Shown piece after piece: positions 35,530-46,277 of a stretch of 64,000 nucleotides of DNA; position 1 is the stretch's first letter, and every line of letters begins with the position of its first letter. The stretch lies in the NCBI GenBank assembly GCA_023935145.1, contig CM043698.1:70801501-70865500 (forward strand). The letters run 5' to 3'. The translations under genes were made by a program, and so were the position numbers. The stretch is from Bretschneidera sinensis. Lineage: Eukaryota > Streptophyta > Magnoliopsida > Brassicales > Akaniaceae. The notes below the pieces were generated by a model, which had not been told where the DNA came from, searched no databases, and saw only the letters and a program-made list of their open reading frames with translations.

Positions 35530-35615
35530 TTTGTACATTAATGGGAGGGAGATCAAACCCAGGTCTCCTATATGAAGTATCCCTGAAGCAATAACCACAC
35601 GACCAAGGGCTTTGG
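35530..35615 (-). repeat. tRNA-derived SINE-like unit, copy 3
   Basis: Minus strand: box A-like TGGTCGTGTGGTTA (about 35591-35605, one extra base) and box B-like GGGTTTGATCTCC (35549-35561), with an A tail (plus-strand T-run 35519-35532). Confidence 0.45.
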
Positions 35616-36390
35616 TTAATCCTAGTTATAACTAAAAACTTAGCAAATGTGAGACTTTAGTAAGCTAGTTGCTTAAGAATTATATTTGATAATGTGATCC
35701 ACCTTTCATATAAGCTCGTTACTCTTTCTCCTTGTTTAATGATCAATTGTAATTTCTAAATTTATATAAGCTTATTACTCTCCCAAATTGATATCATTTT
35801 AGCATGAGTTATGATTTAATATGAGACTCAAGATTTCAATTACTTTATGGTATTTTATAACACCTATTACCAAACACGCAGAAAAATGGTATATTTGTTG
35901 TTATCATGAATTAATTACATTCATAAAAATTTATTGCTTCAACGAAAACTATTAAAGAATCATGCTCTTTAATTATAATGAAACTTAATGCACACATTAA
36001 GAGTTTTGTAATACCAAGAATTTATGTGTGTGCATGTGAAGAAAATGTCGACCATAGTCTGGCCAACAACAATTGGTAAAATAGCTAATGGTTTTTAATT
36101 AGTAAAATAGTTAGCTGAAAATGTCAATATCATTTGGGAAAACAACGGTGGAATTAAAAATTGTTAAGTGCTTGATAGTACGATTGTAGAGCCTTTTTTT
36201 TTTTTTATCTCAAACAACATATTCAATTTATTATAATTTATTTTTTAATTTATCTTAAAACTTTTTATTTGTTTAGCCCAACTTATGATTCTTAATTGGA
36301 AACAAAAACAATTTTGGAAACTCTACCAAATGATAAATGCTAAAGAAATTTATTCATTAAACGCTCCAAATTAATGAGTTTTGTTTTACT

Positions 36391-37340
36391 GCAAAATTTT
36401 ATTCATGATAAGCAAGGTACAAAAATATTACACTAGATATATTGTAGAATGCCACGAAAGAAACTGCTGAAAGCCAAACCACCAAAAAGTTGCAGAAACA
36501 CTGCAGAAGACAACCAAAAAAACTTCCTGAGATTTTCAACTATTATAGCATGGACATTCTACCTTGTGTCCTACTGTCCATATGTGCCAAAAGGAACACC
36601 AAAGCATTTTTTCGTAGCACAGGTTGCAGAAAGCCATGCCCATAAAAATTAATGCAATTGCACTGAAATGCAGGAGATACCTCATATCAGAGGTTAAATA
36701 TCCATTTCTTACTTAGAATTAACAATTAAAGAAAATACGAATTAAAATGTGATCAGGGAAAGGCCATATAGAGAGAGGATTGTGTTGATATGATCTTTGT
36801 TGAGCTCAACCGAGCTTTTAAGTTGAAATTGCTCCTTCTCAGTCTTTAGGAGCAAATCAATAATATCATAAGAATGTGGCTTATGAATTCAGGTTCCTCA
36901 GTTTTTGGCGAACTTTTTCTGCAGCTTCTACGGATGTGTTCTGGTGATCTATTTTTCGCAATTTTTTTCTAAGCTATAAATTATGGCTATGTAGTTTTTT
37001 GGTGGTTTGTTTCTGCAGTTTTTATTGAGGTACTCTACAATGATAGATGAATTTTTTTTCTACAGTTTTTTGATGAACTGTTTTTGTATCTTCTTGGAGG
37101 TTCTCTGCTAGTCTGCTTTTAAAATTTCTTTTCCGGTTATAAATTTTGATTCTGCGACTTTTTCTGTTTGTTTATATAGCTTCTTGGAGGTCTATGAAGG
37201 TTTTCTACAGCTTCTTTGGTGGTCTATGCAGGTTTTCATTAATTGGAGGGTATGATTGGACAAGGCCCATATCAACAAGGTCTGTATGATTGTTTTCTCA
37301 AACTTGATAATTAGTTTGAAGTTTTTATGAAAAAAAAGAG
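36391..37340 (+). other. Spacer of the F2/R2 inverted repeat, with an unidentified 67-codon ORF
   Basis: Same spacer as 24500-25240 but longer. A frame at 36449-36652 begins MPRKKLLKAKPPKSCRNTAE and ends HAHKN. I do not recognise it, and the F1 spacer has only its first few codons (MPPKKLQKAK near 24560), so coding is doubtful. Beyond it lie many irregular repeats of TTTCTGCAGTTTTT-like motifs (36890-37235). Confidence 0.5.
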
Positions 37341-38142
37341 ATCAGCTTGAAGTTTTACCCAATTTCAAGCGTTTAATGAATAAATTTCCTAAGCATTTAC
37401 GGTTTGGTATAGTTTCCAAAGTAGTTTTTTTTTTTTTTCAATTAAGAATCATAAGTTGGGGTAAAAAAATAAAAAAAATTTCTAAGAAAAATAAAAAATT
37501 TATAAAAATTAAAAGAAATTGAATTTATTGTTCGGGATACAAAGCTCCATAGTCATACTAACAAACACTTAAAATTTTTAGTTACACAATTGTTTTACTA
37601 AAAACTGTAGACCATATTCAGCCAACTGTTTTACCAAAAACAATTGGCTAGACATTACTCACAGCTAACTGTTTTACCAAAAGTTTTTTACCAGACGATA
37701 AATGACATTTTCACATGCATACACACATTATTTTCGGAATCGAAAAAATACTCATGTGTGCATCAAGTTCCATTTTAATTAAAGAACATGATTCTTTAAT
37801 AGTTTTCACTGAAACATTAATTCTTATAAATGTAATTCATTAACGATGACAATAAAAAATACCCGTGTTGGGTAAATAGTTATTATAAAATACCATGTAA
37901 TTGAAGTCTTTATCTCATATATAATCATATATAATCATGTCTCATGCTATATACATTGGTATCAATCTGGGAAAGTAATAAGCTTATATATTAAGAATTT
38001 GCCATTAATCATTAAACAAGGAGAGAGAGTGTAACAAACTTGTATAAAAGTTGAATCACATTATCAAATATATTTCTCAAGCGACCAACTTACTAAAATC
38101 TCATATTTGCTAAGTTTTTATTCGTCAACTAATATTAAACTA

Positions 38143-38250
38143 AGGCCACTTGGCCAAGTGGTTACTTCCAAGATACTCCATATATGAGACTTGGGTTTAA
38201 TCTCCCTCCAACTATTGTATAAAAAAAGTATCTAGGAAAAAAAAGGCAAG
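38143..38250 (+). repeat. tRNA-derived SINE-like unit, copy 4
   Basis: The clearest copy: box A TGGCCAAGTGGTTA at 38151-38164, box B-like GGGTTTAATCTCC at 38193-38205, then A-rich runs at 38220-38227 and 38237-38245. Confidence 0.55.
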
Positions 38251-38256
38251 TATATT

Positions 38257-38511
38257 ACATCTCTTATGTTAAAAGTTTAACAACCAATCCAATTAATTGC
38301 CCCACAACTAGTCCTTTCTCTTCATTAAATTTAGTTGTGTCCCTAAGATAATAATTAGGGCTTTCAAATTTCAGCTCCAATTTAAAAGAGTCTTTTGTTT
38401 CATTGTCATATATCATAATATCTATCGGTTTACCATTTCTCAATTCTTCGCGTTCTTTCTTATTCAGGTTTGGAATAATGTAAATATCAACTTCGAAAGT
38501 AGAGAAAATAT
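38257..38511 (-). pseudogene. B3-like pseudogene fragment in R2
   Basis: The C-terminal two thirds of the B3-like protein read on the minus strand (FEVDIYIIPNLNKK, NGKPIDIMIYDNETK, NYYLRDTTKF, GLVVGQLIG), truncated at its N-terminal side by T2 at 38512. A short deletion removes part of the FRYEGQF segment. Confidence 0.7.
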
Positions 38512-39937
38512 TGTTAGAATTTTCCATAAAAAAAATCCACCCAAGATCCACACAGATAATAAATATAACTCTAATACCACTTTTTGAAATTCTCATACTC
38601 ATTCAACAACCACACAATCATAATAGCAAAAAAAAATAAAAATAAACAAATCTCAATTATATCAATTGTACAATTTCTCTAACCAAAACTTTACCAAAAC
38701 ACTCATTGAAACTATTGGATGAAGGAAAGCTACAAAAACTCAGTAGTCCACGGTACACAATTTTTCTAGGCAAAACAATGTGAAAACTCTCCCTAATGTA
38801 ACAACCCAAATCCCAATGCACCCAACATTCACTCACCTCTTAAATCCATGTAAAACCCTCTTTTACAAGTTATATTGGTGTTTGGTTTGCTATACTTCAC
38901 ATCTGACTAACTATTCTTGCTCTAGGAGACTAACTCTCTTGATGCCTATATTTATAATAACTACTACCCACATCCTTTTGACAAAAATAATGTGAGACTA
39001 GAACTACTTACAATAACACTTCTCTCTGGTGTGGGATTTGAGGAGTATTCCAACAAATTCTTCCATCTACTCAAATCCCTAAACACTTAGGCCCCTGGGT
39101 TGGGTTCACCTCTACGTTGTCAAAACCTCACTGTTTTAATCGCATCTTCATTTTAGCTTAGTCAAATTTATGGCTTAGTCCTAACAATCTTTCATCTAGG
39201 CTTAAAATCTAATCTTCAACAGCACATCTAACTTGCTTCTTCACTGCATCAATTCTCTTAATTTTCACCATTATCGAACTAGGCTCTAATACCACTTGTT
39301 GTAGCACCCAATGGAGTGTAGCACCTTAGCTCTAATACCACTTGTTGGATTTTTCACCAAAAATCCACCCAAGATCAACACAAATAATAAGCATATCTCT
39401 TATACAACTGGTTGAAACTTCTGACACCCAATCAACAACCACACAATCAAAATAGCAAAAATAAAAAGAAAAAAACACAAGTATTTTAACGTGGTTCGAC
39501 ACCTCTTGCCTATGTTCACAAGAGAATTAGTCCACTGTTAATTCTTAATTACGTCAGTTGTACAGTTTCTTTAACCAAAACTGTACTAAAAATCTCATTG
39601 CAACTTTTGGATAAAGAAAAGTTGCAAAAACTCATTATTCCACAGTACACAATTTTTCTATGTAAAATTGTGTGAAAACTCCCTCAAATCTCACAACCTA
39701 AACCCCAATACACCCAATATTCACTCAACATTTGTATCCCTCTAAAACCTTCTTTTACAAGTTATATTAGTGTTAGGTTTGTTACACCATACATCTGACC
39801 AACTATTCCTGCTCTAATAATAGGGACTAACTCTCTTGATGCTCATATTTATAATAACTAGTACCCACATCCTTTTGATACATATACGATATGCAACTAA
39901 AACTACTTACAATAACACTTCTCTTCGATGTGAGATT
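38512..39937 (-). mobile_element. T2, coding-less LTR element cut by Copia C
   Basis: 3' LTR 38512-39055 (544 bp), internal 39056-39342, 5' LTR 39343-39937 whose last 17 bp or so are lost where the Copia C LTR begins. Same layout, doubled PBS-like sites and insertion point as T1. The left flank is AATAT where T1 has AATAA. Confidence 0.8.
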
Positions 39938-40797
39938 TGTTGGGAAATCACCTCAAGATGCCCAGGTGGTGATCTTCCAAACACCCAAGTCTAGAATGAC
40001 TTGTAATGAACAGAAACAAACCAATCAAAGAAAGAACACAAACAATTGTTATCAAGGTTCGGCAATGTGCCTACGTCCCCATGAGCTCTTCCGAGCCCTC
40101 TGCACTAAATCAATGGAGTTCTTACCATTACAGCAACACCTCTTCAAGAATCCTCTAGTTCTTGAAGAACAAAAGAAGAGAAAAAAAAGTGATAAGGACT
40201 AGTGTTTCCTTAGAATTTTCCCCAAGAAAATTCCTATTACAAAGCCCTTGAATCCCCAATCTATACTACTCTCTCTAAACAACCAGCCTCTCTTGAATGA
40301 GTCTCTCTGTGTTTAGTGTCTTTGCACTCTCACACACCATGTGTTCTATTTCACACATGTTCACATGTCGTTCGCCTCTCTTGTTGAGATGATTATTTTC
40401 ACTTGTTGTTAGAAGACCCTTTTTATAGAGTAATGACTTCCTCATCCAATATTTGAGATCAATCTCAACCCTTAGATCTCAAGAACCAAAGACCAATGGC
40501 TCTCTAAGAGTCTAAGTGAACCTGTGCGTTTTAACCATGCTCCACGCACTATCTCAAAGTGCCCAAAACCATGCTCCAGGTGTGCCTGGCACCACGGCAC
40601 AAAACAGGGTTGGCCGCGGCGCAAGACAGGGCCACAAACCTCCATTCTTTTTCAGTTGCTGGGAGCTGCGGTTTGGGAAGGCTGGGCCACGGCGCTGCCC
40701 TGAGAGGGGGATTTCTGGGCATGCTATGGGCCGCGGCGCACAAGGCTGACCTGATGATGAACTCTTCTCCCATTTAATCCTTAGACAAATACCAACA
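39938..40797 (-). repeat. 3' LTR of Copia C
   Basis: TGTTGGGAAATCACC to AAATACCAACA, 860 bp, inserted near the end of the T2 LTR. Internal sequence beginning ATGTCTACCTTTGTC (reversed polypurine side) follows, so it is the 3' LTR. Confidence 0.85.
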
Positions 40798-40878
40798 ATG
40801 TCTACCTTTGTCTAAGTGATTAAACCCAAACCCATTGTGCAAAGAACTTAGGATCCAAACTTAACTTGAGTCACTATG

Positions 40879-41975
40879 TCAATCGACTCCAATCCTAAGA
40901 AGTCCAAGGCAATGATTGAACTTACTTAGATGTAGAACTTTGGTGCCTAAATATGCAGGATTTTCTTCCGTTGCGACTTTGACCACATGAATGCATCCTT
41001 TCGTAACATTTTCCCAAATGAAATGATACTGAACATCCATATACTTAGTCCTCTCATAGAATACCGGGTTCCTACACAAGTGCAATGCACTTTGGCTATG
41101 CGAATACACCACCACCTGCTCTTTTACAACCTTCCACTCTTCCAACAACCCTTTGCACCACATAGCCTCCTTTATGGCTTCCGTAGCCGCTATGTACTTA
41201 GCCTTAGTTGTTGAGAGTGCTACCACCGGCTGCAACTGAGCCTTTAAGTACCTCAGCAACCACTTCATCCCAAGTCAAAGCTCCTTTTTGGGATTACTCA
41301 CAAATCTGCTGAGAACTCTAATTGTCTGAGAAATGTCGGGTCTACTGCTTACCATCATGACATGACTAATCCAATCGCACTAGAGTAAGGGACCTTTTTC
41401 ATTTCCTTCTTCTCCTCATCGGTTCTAGGACATTGTTCGCTGGAGAACTTGAAATGACCAGCAAGGGGAATCTTCACTGGTTTACTATCTTTCATAGAAA
41501 ACTTGTACAATACCTTTTCTATATAGGAAGACTGAGAAACTTTCAACTCGTTTCTCTCCTTTTCCCAACTTCTTCTCATCCCAAGGATCTTTTGTGTAAG
41601 GCCAAGATCCTTCATCTCGAACTCCTCACTGAGTTGAGATGTCAACCTTTCTATCATCTCTCTATTGTTATCAACCAACAGCATATCATCGACATAGACG
41701 GGGATAATCACCACTTCATCCACCTTATGTCAAGGTGAGAAGGTTTCTGTGAAACCTATGCCTTCTTTTTACGTGAACCCCTTCGCCATGAGCCTAGTCT
41801 TATTCCAGACTTTATCTCCTGAAGGGTTCCCTTCTTTGATCTTGTAAGTGCGCTTACAATCCACAACTCTCTGTTTTCCTGGAATGTTCACCAATTCCCA
41901 AGAGTTGTTCCTCCTCAAAGAATCAATTTCTTCCTCCATGGCTAGCTTCCATCTTGACGAATCCTTAGATCCCAT
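40879..41975 (-). pseudogene. Copia C reverse transcriptase and RNase H, internally deleted
   Basis: The RT N-terminus 41769-41975 (WKLAMEEEIDSLRRNNSWEL, AKGFT) runs, across two stops, into TETFSP and directly into KVDEVVIIPVYVDDMLL (41355-41723). The roughly 120 residues normally between TFSP and YVDD are gone. Downstream, MKWLLRYLK joins LQPVVALSTTKAKYIAATEA at about 41240, dropping the segment with the first RNase H catalytic Asp. The end shows HSQSALHL, YHFIWENVTKG and the usual Copia C-terminus. The motifs are clear, but the enzyme cannot be active. Confidence 0.85.
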
Positions 41976-42097
41976 GGTATCAATGTAAGTTTTTAGTTCA
42001 CCTATCCCTCTTCTGAATAAGGAGTTGCTACATTAGCATCCGCAAAACCATATCTCAAAGGTGGTCTGACCAGCCTTCTTTCCCGGTCCCTTGTGAG

Positions 42098-42941
42098 CTA
42101 ATAGTCATTCTGACTTGCTGCATCATCCCCTTCTAGTTCAGCCTCTTCATGAGTGTCCTGAGCTTGGCCTTCATCAATGGGCTCTACTTGGTCCGAACCC
42201 TCTTCCCTTCCTTGCTCTACCTGAACTGACTTTTCTTTGATGCTATGCTCCACAAATATCGAACTGGTTTGCTCACTATCCCCTACAGGGTTAGTTTTCT
42301 CCAAATAGAGAAATAAATGCTCATTAAAAATGACATCCCTACTTATTATGAGTTTGAATCCTTTTTGCTCTAAGGACCACAACCTATACCCCTTAACCAT
42401 TTCCCCATATCCTAGAAACACACATTTTCTAGACCCTGGGTTAACTTTATCATCATTTTGATGTGCAAATGCAGCATATCCAAAAGTTCTAAGGCTGTTC
42501 AACTTAGGGGTTAATCACTCCATATCTCCTCGGGAGTCTTAAGGTCCAAAACCCTAGAGGGTGATCTATTAACCAAATACGCAGCAGTAGACACCGCTTC
42601 CCCCCAAAAACATTTGGGTAATCTAGATCCCATAATCATGCACTTAATCTTTTCCATAAAGGCCTTATTCATCCTCTCAGCAACTCGACTTTGCTGAGGG
42701 TTTTTCACAACCATTCTATGCCTTAGAATCCCATTTAACTTACAGAATTGATCAAGTTCATTGTTAAAAAATTCTAAGCTATTATCAATTCTTAATACCT
42801 TAACTACCCTGCCCGTTTGAGTTTCTTCCAGCTTTTTCCACACCACAAATTTATTCAAAGCATTTCATTTATTTTTAAGCAAATAAACCCAAACCTTTCT
42901 AGAATAAAATTAAAGACAGAAAGTAAAGATTACCTCCATGT
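42098..42941 (-). pseudogene. Copia C integrase
   Basis: 42511-42858 shows the core: KVLRIDNSLEF (relatives have R.DNG.EF), FCKLNGILRHR, PQQSRVAERMN with the catalytic Glu, CFWGEAVSTAAYLVNRSPS and LKTPEEIW. After a frameshift near 42505, 42098-42502 gives LRTFGYAAFAH, KCVFLGYG and GYRLW, then a long acidic linker rich in Glu/Asp/Gln toward RT. The N-terminal zinc-binding part lies beyond element D at 48296-48550. Confidence 0.8.
42937..42941. other. Probable target duplication of Copia D, left copy
   Basis: CATGT, compared with CTTGT at 48296-48300 after the right LTR: four of five bases match. Confidence 0.6.
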
Positions 42942-43895
42942 TGTTGGAAATCACCTTGTCAAGATGCCCAGGTGGTGATCTTCCAAACACCTAAGTCTAG
43001 AATGACTTGTAAGGAAAAATACAGCAACCAAAGCAAGAAAGAAAAGAAGACAAGTAATTGTTATCGAGGTTCGGCAATAGCTTACATCCCCGTGAGTTCC
43101 TCTGAACTCTCTGCACTAAATCAATGGTTCTTTACAATCCAGTAACCCTCTTCAAGAAACCTTAAGTTCTTGAAGAAACCAAGAAGAGAAGATAGAAGAT
43201 GATAAGAACTATTACAATGCTCTCTATCAAATCTATACTACTCTCTTTACAACCAGCCTCACTACAATGAGTCCCTCTTGTGTTTTGATTCTTTGCACTC
43301 TTACACAATTCTCTCTTATATGTCTGTCATTTTTTGCCATCGATCTCAAATTATGTCACAATGTTGATGAGAATAAAGCTAGGTGACCCTTTATATAGTG
43401 CACCAACTTCTTGTCTAATCTTGAGAGTCAATCTCCACCCTTAGATCTTGATGACCACTCAACCATGGCCTTTAATCATTCTTTAGTCAAGTTGTGCATT
43501 TTGATCTTGCATCCATGCACTCAACATAAGGCTGAAAAACTAGCCTTAGTGTGCCTTCAGGGTACGGCCTGAAACAGGGCAAGGTGCGGCCTAAAACAGG
43601 GCACACTTGCTGCCACTTTGTGCGTCGTGGCCTGGGGTAGGGTGCGCCGTGGCCTGGCCTTCCTCCAGCATTCCTCCATGCTGTGCGCTGCGGCCTGGAC
43701 AAAGCTGGGCTATGGCCTGACCTGATGCACATATTTTCCTACTTGTTTGCTTAGATGAACACACTAGTGTGCCTACCTTTGCCTTGCTCCAAGGTGCCGC
43801 GCACACTTGTGTGCACTTCTTTAACATGCTGAAATTTATTCTTCCAACATTGGTTAAACCTTAAACTATGTTTAAATCTTAGACAAATATCAACA
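42942..43895 (-). repeat. 3' LTR of Copia D
   Basis: TGTTGGAAATCACC to AAATATCAACA, with the reversed polypurine side ATCTCTACCTTTGTC following. Clearly the sister of 47368-48295. The GC-rich segment at 43560-43725 has repeated CGGCCTG motifs. Confidence 0.88.
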
Positions 43896-44029
43896 ATCTC
43901 TACCTTTGTCTAAGCGTTTAAACCTGAACCATTGTGCAGAGAACTTCAGAATCCAAACTCATCTTGAGTCATCAATCAACCGACTCCATTCCTAAGAAGT
44001 TCAAGGTAATGATTAAACCTTCTTAGAGG

Positions 44030-44960
44030 TAGAACCTTGGTACCTAAATCTGTAGGACTTTCTTCCGTGGCCATTTTATCCAAAGACACCACCACCTGCT
44101 CTTTTAGGACCATCTACTCGTCCAACAACCCTTTGCACCACATAGCCTCCTTTATGGCTTCCATAGCTGCTATGTACTCAGCCTCGATTGTTAAGAGTGT
44201 TACCACCGGCTACCACTAAGCCTTCAAATACCTCAGTAACCACTTCATCCCAAGCTAATGCTTGTTTCCAGGACTACTCACAAATCTGCTGCGAACACCC
44301 ATTGCCCAAGAAACCCTTAACCAGTTTCTCTCATTTTCTTGGATGATTCTCATCCCAAGGATCTTTTGTGCAAGGCTGAGATCCTTCCTCTTGAACTCCT
44401 CACTGAGTTGAGATTTAAACCTTTCCATCATTTCCCTGCTGTTCCGAACCAACAGCACATCATCGACATAGACGAGGATAATCACCACTTCATCCACCTT
44501 GTGTCCAGGTGAGAAGGTTTATGTGAAATCTATGTTTCCTCTTTGCATGAACCCCTTCGCCACTAGCCTAGCCTTATTCTGGACTTCATCTCCTGGAGGG
44601 TACCCTTCTTTGATCTTGTAAGTCCACTTACAATCCACAACTCTCTGTTTTCCCGGAATGTGCACCAATTCTCAGAAGTTGTTATTCCTCAAAGAATCCA
44701 TTTCTTCCTCCATAGCTAGCTTCCATCTTGGCGAATCCTTACATCCCATGACATCAATGTAAGTCTATTGTTCACTCATCTCTCCTTCTGTCCAATGAGC
44801 TGCTGCATCCGCAAACCATATATTGAAGGTGGTCCGACCAGCCATCTTTTTCGGTCTCTGGTGAATTGATAGTCCTTCTGACTCCTTACATTATCCTCTT
44901 TCAGTTCAACCTCCTTATGAGTGTCTTGAGCTTGGCATTCATCAATGGGCTCTACCTAGT
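44030..44960 (-). pseudogene. Copia D reverse transcriptase and RNase H remnants
   Basis: Minus-strand remnants. AKGFMQRGNIDFT, stop, TFSPGHKVDEVVIIL and VYVDDVLL occur at 44255-44590, so the RT core is deleted at the same TFSP-to-DEVVI junction as in C. MKWLLRYLK joins directly to PVVTL near 44210, the same RNase H deletion. The rest is shorter and more broken than in C: the SDRT/VPYSSA region is missing between 44290 and 44310. Confidence 0.8.
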
Positions 44961-45079
44961 TTGAACCCTATTGCCTTCCTTGCTCTACCTAAATTGAATT
45001 CTCCTTGATGTTATGCTCCACAAATACCAAACTGGTTTGCTCACTAGCCCCTACAGGGTTAGTTTTCTCCAAATAAGGA

Positions 45080-46118
45080 AATAAAAATTCATTAAAATTA
45101 ACATCCTATTTATTATGAGTCTCAATTTTTCTTTCTCAAAGGACCACAACCTATACCTCTTAGTCCCTTCCCCATATCCTAGAAACACATATTTTTTAGA
45201 TCATGGGCTAAGTCTATCATCATTTTGTTGTGCATATGCAGTACACCAAAAAGTCCTGCATATGCAGCACACCAAAAAGTCCTGCATATGCAGCACACCA
45301 AAAAGTCCTGCATATGCAGCACACCAAAAAGTCCTAAGGTTGTCTAACTCAGGGGGTTTTCCACTCTATATCTCTTCGGGAGTCTTATGGTACACAATCC
45401 TAAAGGGTGATCTATTAACCAAATATGCAGCAGTAGACACCGCTTCCCCCCAAAAATATTTGGGTAATCTGGATCCATCTAACATGCACCTAACCTTTTC
45501 CATAAAGGTCTTATTCATCCTCTCAGTAACTCCAATTTGTTGAGGGGTTTTCACAACCGTTCTATGTCTTAGAATGCCATTTAACCTACAGAATTGATCA
45601 AGTTCTTGGTTAAAAATTTCTAAGCCATTTTCGGTTCTTATCCCCTTAACTACCTTGCCCATTTGAGTCTCTACTAGTTTTTTCCACACCACTAATTTAT
45701 TCAAAGCATCTGATTTATTTTTAACCAAATAAACCCGAACCTTTCTTGAATAATCATCAATTAAAGACAGAAAGTAAAAGTTACCTCCCTGTGTTGGTGT
45801 CCTTGCTGGTCTTCAAAGGTCCGCATGAATGTAGTCAAGAATGCTCTTAGACTTGTGCACTTCGGTGTTGAAGCTGACTCGATGTTGCTTCTCAAGAACA
45901 CAACACTCGTAGAAATCAAGTTCCTCTACTTTGTTTCCACCAAGTAGGCCATCCTTGCTGAGAACTTGCAGGCCCTCTTCGCTCATATGTCTCGAGTGAG
46001 TGTTCCAAAGGGCTATCTCATCCATCTCAGCTATCAAGCTTATTGCTTGATCCTTGATCTCCATGTCTCCGATCATCTCATAGAGATCATCCTTCATTGC
46101 AAATTTGATCACTACCAA
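45080..46118 (-). pseudogene. Copia D integrase and GAG-pre-integrase
   Basis: 45813-46118 encodes the pre-integrase zinc region (LWNTHSRHMSEEGLQVL, LLGGNKVEEL, ECCVLEKQHRVSFNT, ILDYIHADL). 45366-45728 encodes the core (GIRTENGLEIF, FCRLNGILRHR, PQQIGVTERMNKTF, YFWGEAVSTAAYLVNRSP). Relatives have R.DNG at the second catalytic Asp; here it is RTENG, so the Asp is replaced by Glu. Downstream the frame is destroyed by the 26-bp tandem repeat at 45232-45335. Confidence 0.8.
45232..45335. repeat. Four tandem 26-bp repeats in Copia D
   Basis: Four units of 26 bp beginning GCATATGCAGCACACC and ending AAAAAGTCCT. The first differs at one base (GTACACC). Element C has a single non-repeated version at the same place (integrase codons for FGYAAFAH). 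26 is not a multiple of 3, so each added unit shifts the frame. Confidence 0.92.
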
Positions 46119-46277
46119 AGATCTCTTGGCTACCTTGATCTTTCCTCCCTATATCTTGCATGTGTATCAAATGGAATCCAGCTGCCCCAATGAAACCGAA
46201 TTCCTCCTCAAATCCGAGAGATATCTCACATTTTTCAGCAGTCTTGTCATTCCATCAAACATCCTCACCTGGATGTC

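Larger units (their letters stand above)
33598..36390 (+). repeat. B3-unit repeat F2 (forward, no Gypsy insertion)
   Basis: The most continuous copy of the unit: outer part, leader, B3-like pseudogene, SINE-like unit and inner segment. At 34501-34505 it shows TTCTT, where F1 carries TTCTA plus Gypsy B, so it is a paralogous empty site. Its inner end (36236-36390) still pairs with R1 and R2 sequence that is deleted from F1. Confidence 0.8.
37341..38511 (-). repeat. B3-unit repeat R2 (reversed)
   Basis: Colinear with R1 (25240-26511): inner segment, SINE-like unit and the 3' part of the B3-like pseudogene, ending at the same T insertion point. The outer part is missing because T2 and then Copia C follow. 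Confidence 0.75.

Noticed and set aside
36449..36652. 67-codon ORF MPRKKLLKAK.. as a real small gene
   Set aside because: The equivalent in the other spacer (about 24560) is cut after about ten codons and no family resemblance is apparent; kept only as a note in the spacer entry.
45232..45335. Short identical repeats resembling a CRISPR array
   Set aside because: The units are strictly head-to-tail without variable spacers, lie inside a retrotransposon, and the DNA is plant nuclear.
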